Shown: positions 1 to 7,000 of the stretch, one piece after another
How the letters are laid out: each line of letters starts with the position of its first letter
How positions within the stretch are numbered: position 1 is the first letter of the stretch
Source of the DNA: Lachnospiraceae bacterium
GTDB lineage: Bacteria > Bacillota > Clostridia > Lachnospirales > Lachnospiraceae
DNA length: 14,058 nt
Assembly: GCA_009774145.1 (NCBI GenBank)
Contig: VSND01000089.1
Location: forward strand, 1-14,058
Direction of reading: 5' to 3'
Position numbers and translations under genes: made by a program
Notes under the pieces: model-generated
What the model was told of the DNA's origin: nothing
What the model saw: the letters and a program-made list of their open reading frames with translations, nothing else
Databases searched by the model: none

Positions 1-14
1 CTCCTATGAATACA

Positions 15-263
15 CTATACAACATTATTAGACTCATAGCAACTCAAAACGGCATTTAACTTCGTTAATGAGTATAATATCATGGCGGCTATCCCTTTTT
101 CAATCCCTTTCTCGATCCCTTTCTCTTCCACACCCCTGCTTAAATTACACATAAGTGACACCTCACTTTCTAACGTCTCCGTCATTTTAATATGAAAATC
201 TTCTTCGAGTATCTGACACTTATCTTCCGGGGCTGTCTCTGTGGAAAGAAGTACATTCAGCAG
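15..263 (-). pseudogene. C-terminal remnant of Rpn-family recombination-promoting nuclease/putative transposase
   Basis: On the minus strand a frame runs from an in-frame TGA (264-266) to a TAG (15-17) and encodes about 82 residues with no plausible start at its head. It reads LLNVLLSTE, then DKCQILEEDF, then MCNLSRGVEEKGIEKGIEKG. The last stretch is the Met-Cys-Asn-Leu-Ser segment followed by repeated Lys-Gly-Ile-Glu units. From memory, this is the typical C-terminus of Rpn/PD-(D/E)XK 'transposase-like' proteins of Lachnospiraceae. Those proteins are around 300 residues, so the N-terminal nuclease domain is absent: upstream DNA up to 352 holds no continuation, and the SGNH gene begins beyond it. 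It is most likely a decayed fragment. An internal ATG (Met-Thr-Glu-Thr) could start a roughly 60-residue product, but no clear ribosome binding site supports this. Confidence 0.6.
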
Positions 264-352
264 TCAGATTTTCTTCTGCTCCTGCCTGTATTTTATCATA
301 TTACCTGAAAACAGGCTACTACATTTTTAATCTTTCCAAATAACCGGCTTAT
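264..352. other. Short intergenic stretch, no clear terminator
   Basis: This lies between the SGNH gene stop and the Rpn remnant. It contains two small inverted repeats: CCTG-AAAA-CAGG at 304-315, and AAATAA/TTATTT at 338-354, which runs into the SGNH stop codon. Neither is GC-rich or followed by a run of T on the minus strand, so no intrinsic terminator can be called for the MBOAT/SGNH operon here. Confidence 0.4.
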
Positions 353-1333
353 TTAAAGCTGCGTGATCACTTCATCGGCAGCATCCTGCCCCGCGCCTTC
401 AAATACCACCGCATGCTTAAGAATCCAGTCCACCCAGTCGGTATAATATTTCCCAAGCACATGCGCATGGTCCACCGTATACTCCTCTGCCAGATTTCCG
501 TTTTCATCGTCAAAAAGTTCATTGACATCCAGATAAAATATGCTCTGCCCGTCTGCCATCTGCTCTGCAGCCTGATTGAACCGGTTGATGTTCTCATTTG
601 TGTAGATCGGCGAATCCTCCGACTTTGCCCCGGTAATATGAAGGTTTGCCTCCAGGAAAATGAGCGCCTCCGGCTGCAGCCCGCGGATCTTTGCCAGCAA
701 ATCCGCATATCTGGATACGGTACGGTCAAAATCATACCCCAGCTCATTGATTCCAAGCATCAGATAGACTTTTCCGAACTGACGTTCTGTAAGTATGGTT
801 TCCAGCTGTTTTTTCTCTCCCGATACCGTTACAAATTCTTTTTCAAATATTTTATAGACATTCATCCCGGAATCTGCCACTACCTCTGCATTTCCCAGAT
901 TGCCGTATTCACGAAGCCCTACCGTGCGGGAATCCCCGATAAACAGCGCATCGTCAAACCAGGAAAGGTCTGCTTCGCAGAATACCGGCTCCTGCACTTC
1001 CTCTTCTGCCGCTTCCTCATCCGGCTCCGGTTCTTCTGCTGTCTCTGTCTTCGCTTCCGCATCCGGCTCTGTTTCCATCTCTGCGGACGACACCCCTTCT
1101 TCCTCATCAGCCGGATCCGCGGCTGCCGTAACTGCGGCTGTCCCCTCCGGATCCGTTTCTGCTGCCGGATGCTCCGCTTCTGCCTGCACGTGGTCGATCA
1201 GCATGGGTACATGCAGCGCAATTCTCCCTTCTTCCTTCTGAATAATTCCGGATACCCATCCGACTGTTCCCAGAATCATGCTCACTGCCAGAAATACCGT
1301 AAAAGAATATCTTTTCTGCCTTCTTCTCTTCAT
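353..1333 (-). CDS. Membrane-anchored SGNH/GDSL-hydrolase-like protein, putative partner of the MBOAT acyltransferase
   Basis: This 326-residue protein probably transfers or removes acyl groups on a surface glycan outside the membrane. A basic N-terminus is followed by one transmembrane helix (about 9-31). An acidic Glu/Ala/Pro-rich linker (about 50-118) leads to an SGNH-type domain (about 122-305). Visible SGNH blocks are the nucleophile motif G133-D134-S135, the G-x-N-E block at 194-197 (family usually G-x-N-D/E), and D288-x-x-H291 near the C-terminus, which would complete the Ser-Asp-His triad. The ATG at 1331-1333 has an AGAGG ribosome binding site that sits in the 12-base gap after the MBOAT stop, so the two genes are surely co-transcribed. 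In the AlgI/AlgX-AlgJ and DltB/DltD systems, an MBOAT channel hands an acyl group to an SGNH-fold extracellular protein; the same division of labour is inferred here. The exact substrate is unknown. Confidence 0.85.
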   Translation of the reverse strand: MKRRRQKRYSFTVFLAVSMILGTVGWVSGIIQKEEGRIALHVPMLIDHVQAEAEHPAAETDPEGTAAVTAAADPADEEEGVSSAEMETEPDAEAKTETAEEPEPDEEAAEEEVQEPVFCEADLSWFDDALFIGDSRTVGLREYGNLGNAEVVADSGMNVYKIFEKEFVTVSGEKKQLETILTERQFGKVYLMLGINELGYDFDRTVSRYADLLAKIRGLQPEALIFLEANLHITGAKSEDSPIYTNENINRFNQAAEQMADGQSIFYLDVNELFDDENGNLAEEYTVDHAHVLGKYYTDWVDWILKHAVVFEGAGQDAADEVITQL

Positions 1334-1345
1334 TATTTTTCCTCT

Positions 1346-2755
1346 TTAGAACTGATAATATAAAAACGGATCATCCAGACCCAGGTACATACAGTATACA
1401 CACCACCAGAACAGAACGACCAGACCGCAGGTCACGGGAAATGTATATTTTTTTGCTTCATACAGCTTTCTCGGAATACCGGTGCAGCATAAAAGGGCAG
1501 CAGTCATGGAACCAAGATAAGCCGTCCCGTATTTTACAAAATCGCCGTGAAATACTGCTTCCCCCGTCTGTCTCAAAAACGGAAACAGGCGGCACAGATA
1601 GATTCCGATCTGCCCCATGTCCGGCACAGCAAACACGAGCCAGGACAGCGGGATCACCAGAAACATATAGAGGTGTCCCAGCAGGGGAATCCGGTCTAGG
1701 ATCTTTAAAAATCCGCACTTTTTTTCCACCAGAATCAGCACGAAGAGTGAAAATCCCCACAGCACGAAATTCCAGCCTGCCCCATGCCAGAGTCCGGTCA
1801 GCATCCATACAAGAAACAGATTCCGGCATGTATGGCTGCGGTTTCCTCCCAGCGGTATGTAGACATACTCCCGAAACCATCCGCCCAGCGTCATATGCCA
1901 CCGCCGCCAGAATTCTGTCATGGACCGGGACAGATAGGGATTATGAAAATTGTCCGGAAAATCAAATCCCATGATCCCTCCCAGTCCCTTTGCCATCAGA
2001 GAATAACCGTAAAAGTCAAAATAAATCTGAAACGTATATGCCAGAATCCCCAGCCACGCCAGCGGACAGGAGATGCTCTCATAGCCGATCGAATTTACCT
2101 GTGTCCACAGATTCCCCACCTGATTGGCGATCAGCACCTTCAGGGACAGCCCGATGGTAAATTCCCTCAGCCCATCCTCCAGATTCCGAAATGAATGAAC
2201 CCGCTCCTGCAGCTGTTCCTGTACATGGCTGTAGGTCACGATCGGCCCTGCAATCAGCTGAGGGAACATGCACAGATACGTCCCCAGGGTCAGAAAAGAG
2301 CGCTCTGCCCGCACGCTCTTTCTGTATACGTCGATCAGATAGGAACTGATCTGGAATGTATAAAAGCTGATTCCAATCGGCAGAACCAGCTGTACGCCGG
2401 GAAGTCTCACACCCGTTCCGAGACTCTCAGACAGCCGGTTGATATTCTCTGTCAGGAAACCCAGATATTTGAACACGAACAGGCAGCCCAGATTCCAGAC
2501 AAGTCCGGCCGCCAGCCACATGCCCCTCTTCCTCCGGCTCCGGCACCGGGCCATGAACCGGGCCGCCATATAATTTACAAAGACGGATATCAGCATCAGA
2601 ACGAGATAGAACGGATATTCCTTCACTCCATAATAATAAAATACCAGGCTGGCGATAAAAATTACCGCATTTTTCCAGGAAGACGGCGCCAGAAAGTAGA
2701 AGATCAGAAACACCGGCAGAAAATAAAAAAGAAATGTAAAACTGCTGAAAACCAT
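1346..2755 (-). CDS. MBOAT family O-acyltransferase (AlgI/DltB-like)
   Basis: This 469-residue polytopic membrane protein has the length and layout of AlgI-type acyltransferases, which move an acyl (usually acetyl) group from the cytoplasm across the membrane for glycan O-acylation. Hydrophobic helices run throughout, starting at the N-terminus (FSSFTFLFYFLPVFLIFYF). Family landmarks are PIGISFYTFQ (126-135), FPQLIAGPI (164-172), YFDFYGYS (245-252), the FWRRWHMTLGGWFREYVYIP block with H287 (282-301), and GLWHGAGWNF with the conserved H324 (321-330). H287 and H324 match the two histidines expected in the catalytic funnel. The start at 2755 is preceded by AGGGGG. The next gene is the SGNH partner 12 bases downstream. 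Whether the target is an exopolysaccharide, a teichoic-acid-like polymer or another surface glycan cannot be read from sequence. A dlt operon is less likely because dltA and dltC are not present in the window. Confidence 0.93.
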   Translation of the reverse strand: MVFSSFTFLFYFLPVFLIFYFLAPSSWKNAVIFIASLVFYYYGVKEYPFYLVLMLISVFVNYMAARFMARCRSRRKRGMWLAAGLVWNLGCLFVFKYLGFLTENINRLSESLGTGVRLPGVQLVLPIGISFYTFQISSYLIDVYRKSVRAERSFLTLGTYLCMFPQLIAGPIVTYSHVQEQLQERVHSFRNLEDGLREFTIGLSLKVLIANQVGNLWTQVNSIGYESISCPLAWLGILAYTFQIYFDFYGYSLMAKGLGGIMGFDFPDNFHNPYLSRSMTEFWRRWHMTLGGWFREYVYIPLGGNRSHTCRNLFLVWMLTGLWHGAGWNFVLWGFSLFVLILVEKKCGFLKILDRIPLLGHLYMFLVIPLSWLVFAVPDMGQIGIYLCRLFPFLRQTGEAVFHGDFVKYGTAYLGSMTAALLCCTGIPRKLYEAKKYTFPVTCGLVVLFWWCVYCMYLGLDDPFLYYQF

Positions 2756-2784
2756 GTATCCCCCTATCCCTTTCTCATCTGTAC

Positions 2785-2820
2785 TGGTTTTATTATAGTT
2801 TTTTCATGCATCCAAAGAGC
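2785..2820 (-). promoter_or_regulatory. Putative promoter of the MBOAT/SGNH operon
   Basis: A perfect TATAAT lies on the minus strand at 2797-2792, which would start transcription near 2785, about 30 bases before the MBOAT ATG. The hexamer 17 bases upstream (GCTCTT) is a poor -35. A TTGTCA/TATGAT pair with 15-base spacing lies further upstream as an alternative. A promoter is expected here because a terminator precedes the region, but its exact position is uncertain. Confidence 0.35.
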
Positions 2821-2866
2821 ATCATATCTATTAAAAAAATGTGACAATTTGTTTCAATTTTTTATG

Positions 2867-2922
2867 AAAAAAACAAAGCCGCCGCAAAATGTATCCCTGT
2901 CGGTACATGCTGCGGCAGCTTT
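2867..2922 (-). terminator. Intrinsic terminator after the cohesin-like gene
   Basis: On the minus strand AAAGCTGCCGCA pairs with TGCGGCGGCTTT across an inner ATGTA/TACAT stem (stem-loop 2875-2922), with one mismatch in the outer 12-bp arm. It is followed by G and seven T residues (2873-2867). The hairpin begins 9 bases after the TAA of the cohesin-like gene, so it ends the M60/cohesin transcript and isolates it from the MBOAT operon. Confidence 0.88.
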
Positions 2923-2930
2923 GCTCCCTG

Positions 2931-4040
2931 TTATTTCCTTTGTCTGTGTGCTTTTTTTCCGCTTTTCGGCCGTTTTTCCTTTTCCGGCCGGGCTGCTCTT
3001 TTTGTGCCTTTCTTTTTTTTCCTGTTTTTCCTGCAGCTCCTTCTGTATTCAAGAACCATCAGGCAGATCACAATTCCCGCCGCAGCCAGCCCGGCAGCCA
3101 TCCCTGCAAGCAGCAGAACATCCGGCCCGGATTTTGATTTTGATACCGGCAGTTCTTCCGGCTCCAAAGTCATCTCCGGTTCGGCTTCCTCTGCGTCCGT
3201 TTCCTCCGGCTTTGGCTCTTTCTCCAAAGTCTCCTGCTCTGCGTCCGGACCGGTTTGCGCATCTGCGGTCTGAACCGCTGTTCCGGACCGGATGCCCACA
3301 TCCTGATGCTCCGAATGCCGGCTCTCCAAAGACAGCTTTCCCTTTGCGGAATCTGAAACCTGGCCGGAACTTCCGGCACCTGAGCTTCCGCTGTTCCCTG
3401 AATTTCCGCTGCTTCCGGATTCCTCGCTGCTTCCCGGGTTTTTGCTGCTTTCCGAGCCGCTCTCTTCCGGTTCCGATACCGATGGATCTTCTGTCCGGTT
3501 TTCATCCGGATTCTCTTCCTCCGGATTCTCTTCCTCCGGTTCCGGATCGTTCGCTCCGGTTCCCACCGAGATCTTCTGTTCCGGCGATGCATTCACTCTG
3601 CCCTGCTGCCGGTCGTAGGCATCATTGACAATTTCCAGACTGTCCTCCTTTACACGTACCACAGCCGCAGCGCTGCCCCCGCTCCCCGGATCCAGCACCA
3701 CCTTTCCCAGAGAAAATTCCTCCGTCTGAAAGATTTTCTGTTTCGCATTACCGGATACATAAAGGTTCAGGATTCCGCTCTCCTTCTCATAACGGTACTG
3801 TTTCACGGTACTTTCGATCCCGGGGGCGAACTCGAAGGAGACCTCTGCATCTCCTTCTGTCATCTCAACCTCCAGGCTGAGTCTCATGGATACGGCCGTA
3901 TCCTCCGACCCTCCCATGGACACTTCCACCTTATGATCCTCTGCCTTCAGGATCACGTCCTGCTCCAGCGCATGGGACCTGATTCCCCAGCAGAGAAAGC
4001 AGGCCGCAATCAGCCCGGTTCCACCAATCAGTCTGTTCAT
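2931..4040 (-). CDS. Cohesin-domain-like, membrane-anchored surface protein (putative anchor for the M60 peptidase)
   Basis: This 369-residue protein has a signal peptide (1-24, ending S-H-A), then a beta-rich domain at about 25-145. Its pattern resembles cohesin and related receptor domains: alternating hydrophobic strands, LNLYVSG near 91-97, and an F-x-L-G-K-V-V-L element at 109-116. A long acidic Pro/Glu/Ser/Gly linker follows (about 165-300), then one transmembrane helix (about 308-330) and a cytoplasmic tail of about 38 residues that is mostly Lys and Arg. There is no LPXTG motif, so anchoring is by the helix, not by sortase. Its ATG overlaps the TGA of the upstream M60 gene as ATGA, and GGAG lies about 10 bases upstream, which implies translational coupling. 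The partner carries a clear dockerin, so a cohesin that docks it on the cell surface is the natural role. The cohesin call rests on fold-like pattern and context, not on diagnostic residues. Another Ig-like carbohydrate-binding or adhesive domain remains possible. Confidence 0.68.
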   Translation of the reverse strand: MNRLIGGTGLIAACFLCWGIRSHALEQDVILKAEDHKVEVSMGGSEDTAVSMRLSLEVEMTEGDAEVSFEFAPGIESTVKQYRYEKESGILNLYVSGNAKQKIFQTEEFSLGKVVLDPGSGGSAAAVVRVKEDSLEIVNDAYDRQQGRVNASPEQKISVGTGANDPEPEEENPEEENPDENRTEDPSVSEPEESGSESSKNPGSSEESGSSGNSGNSGSSGAGSSGQVSDSAKGKLSLESRHSEHQDVGIRSGTAVQTADAQTGPDAEQETLEKEPKPEETDAEEAEPEMTLEPEELPVSKSKSGPDVLLLAGMAAGLAAAGIVICLMVLEYRRSCRKNRKKKKGTKRAARPEKEKRPKSGKKAHRQRK

Positions 4041-7000
4041 CTTCCATTCTCCACTCCTGGCTCCAGCGTCACAGATCCGGGATTTTCCGGAACCTTCACA
4101 AAAGCCGTATCGCTGACAAGCCGCTGTCCCTCATTGGTCAGTGCATCATCCACCCGGTAAAGTTCCGCCCGGACCTGACCGGGAAGCTGATCTGCGCTCA
4201 TTCCTTCGCCCGGCTCGAACCAGTAGATCCAGATGCCGTTCGAAACGTTGCCCAGCATTGCGTCTTCTTCGGACAGAGGCGGGGCCAGAATGATCTGGTG
4301 CGCGGTCAGGGTACCCTCACTGTCCGTTCCGCCTACAATCCCGCCGTTTTCGTCAAAGAGCACCACCACATTGTAAGCCGGATTTCCTTTATAAGTTCCT
4401 GTAAACAGAACCGAACCTTTCGGAATCCTGTAATTTTCGCCTCCCTGGGCATATGTATAATCCTCTTTCAGAATGCCGATTCCTTCTGCTGAAAGTTCAA
4501 CATCGTCACCGGACGGCCCGTACAGATCGATCTCTGCAACGGAAAGAGGCGTTCCCTGCTGTCCCACTGCCGTCAGCCTTACATACGCTGCGTCATATGT
4601 ACAGATTCGGCCGTTTCCGTCATGGAAATATACCTTTGCGGTACCGTCTTTGAGGCGGAAAGTCCCTGCAGCCGCTTCCTGATAGGTCTCACCGTCTGCA
4701 CTGACCGCAATCCGATACGACCCGATCGGAGAGCCCGAAGCACAGGTATACCCCAGTGCGCAGATCTCCTCCATCCGGTTCAGCTTCAGCAGGATATACG
4801 GCTCCTCATTCTGCGAAGTACCGGTAAAGACCGTTGCGTCATCGCCGTCGATCACACGGCTGACTGCGGACTCCTTCACCGGTTCACACGGCAGCTCCTC
4901 CGTGGCATCCTTTATCGTGTCTTCTCCCGACACCATACCGGTCTGCACGGTCCAGCTGCTCTTATCCAGATATCCGCTTCCCTGCGCCTTCACGCTTCCT
5001 GCCCGACAGACACTGGAATAATTCATGCATTTGTCGACCGCCCGGACCTCATAAGCCACTATATGGTTTGCAGCAAAGGAAACCTGATCCGTAAAGGTCT
5101 CTCCCTGCGTAAATCCGGCAATCTCCCGTCTTTCTTCTCCCCATTCGGTAAAGACCCGGATAATCTCATATCCCTGAAGCATGTCTTTGCTGACAGACGG
5201 ACGGATCGTCAGGCTTACCCGGCCGCTGTCGTCAGATTTCAGATCCACAGATGCCACTGCATCCTTTCCTGCGATGCTCTGTCCGGCTCCCTGCGTCATC
5301 TCATAAACTCTTGCCGCATCATCCACATAATATATGGCACGCGTTTCCTTCGGAAACTGTCCGGCATAAGCTCTGGTGTCATCATCCGGCGCCATGCCCC
5401 ATCTGGTGAAAAACTCTGTCAGATCGCGCTCTGCCGCCGCACTGGCAAGCCGCATCAGATTCTGATCTCTGCCTCCGTTCAGGTTCAGCGCCACTCCGCC
5501 CGGAGACGGCGCAGATGCCGCATTGCGCGCATAACTGTCTGCTCTTGCAAAAAACAGATGCTCTGTCATTTCCTGCCAGGTTCCATAAGTTTTATAATTA
5601 TAATCCCGGTCATAGGCAAGATGAAGCTGCCAGTACATTCCCAGCTGTGTAAATACATTGTCGGCATACCCTGCGGTATTGGACGTCACCTTTTCAAACA
5701 CTTTCGGATACTGAAAACGCACGGTATCGTTCGTATCCCTTGCCTGCGCCAGTACGGAATAATAATTGTTGGTCACCTCCGCATGGGCGTAGGCGGACTG
5801 ATTGATCTGATGGCCGATCTCGTGAGCGATGCCCCATCCAAAGTATCTGCCGCTCTGATATCTGCCATCCGCGTCAGCCGTTACCGGAGCTGCGCTCATC
5901 AGACCGGGAACCGATCCCCATTCAATTCCTATATGGTCACCGGCTGCATACATAAATGCGCCGGCAAACATCTTCATGTAGCGGATATTCAGATACCGGT
6001 TGGGAAGATGATGGTATTCGGCGGTTTCATCCGATGTTCCGTCGGCAAAGGAACCGGCCAGCCCTTTGTGCTGGTAAAACAGACGAAGCATGTCGTCCAT
6101 TGCCTGTGTTGTACTGCTCAGGCGGGATACGCCTCCGTCTCCAAGCCCGGCCATCACCTGGCTTGCCGGAACGGAAAGCATCATATAGTCTGTTACAATA
6201 TCCGTCATATTCAGAATGCAGGTGCGTTCATCATACACCGGGTATGCGCTTACGCTGCTGTTTTCCGATGAAGCATGACCGTCTGCATGTGCAGCCTCCA
6301 GATTCGCTGTATATTCCTGCAGTTCTTTTATATACTGTTCCATTTTCGCCGTGCGGTCCGATCCGGATACCCGGTACAGGTTGAGCACCGGATAGGTATT
6401 CCCGCCGCTGACGCGGACCGCATACTGGTCTTCCCCGCTGCTGCCTGTGTACTGTACATACAGTGCGCCGCCCTTTTCCACATCGGTGCTGGAAAATTTA
6501 GGCACTGTGATCTCATTTCTTCCGATCTTCAGACCTGCGATTCTTGTCAGGCCGTCTGATTCCGCATGCTGCTGCGTAAATACCAGCTGGAGCTTTGCAG
6601 CTGCTCCGGACTTCATGCCCGGATTGCCCACATACACCACAATCTGCTCCTCTGCGGCTGCCGTCACTCCCAGCGGCTGTCTGGAAACCAGGCCGCCCAC
6701 CGAGATCTTACTGTCATTCTGCGCCGAGATGTTCGGATTGACCTGAATCACACCGCCGAGTCCTTTCGTCTCCAGAAGCTCTCTGGCCGCATCCAGCTCC
6801 TTCTGAAGCGCACTGCGGTCCGGGTGGTATTCTCCGCTTGCCGGATCCGGCGTATCCAGCCGGTTCTGAAGATTTTCAATCATCGATGCATCCACATCCT
6901 CCCGAAGCGTGATGTACAGATCATCTGCATAAAGATTCAGAATATCATGCTCCAGGCTGTCGTATTCATGGAACCGGATCTCCGCGATCGTTACGCTCCG

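Noticed and set aside
80..125. Short direct DNA repeats (ATCCCTTTCTCG-like) as an iteron or regulatory array
   Set aside because: They encode the Lys-Gly-Ile-Glu repeats of the Rpn remnant and so are explained by protein sequence.
304..315. The CCTG-AAAA-CAGG hairpin as a terminator for the MBOAT/SGNH operon
   Set aside because: The stem is only 4 bp and is followed by TAATATGATAAAAT, not by a T-tract, on the minus strand.
413..1363. A 316-codon plus-strand open frame opposite the SGNH gene
   Set aside because: The opposite strand has a clear transmembrane plus SGNH protein with catalytic motifs and a ribosome binding site, while this frame has no recognisable domain.
2195..3628. A 477-codon plus-strand open frame across the MBOAT/cohesin-like junction
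   Set aside because: It crosses the intergenic region and a terminator, and is antisense to two real genes. Its Pro/Ser/Arg-rich product only mirrors the acidic linker.
4622..6271. A 549-codon open frame on the plus strand opposite the M60 gene
   Set aside because: It lies fully antisense to well-supported M60 coding sequence, its translation is Cys/His/Arg-rich without domains, and there is no suitable ribosome binding site. It is a shadow of codon bias.
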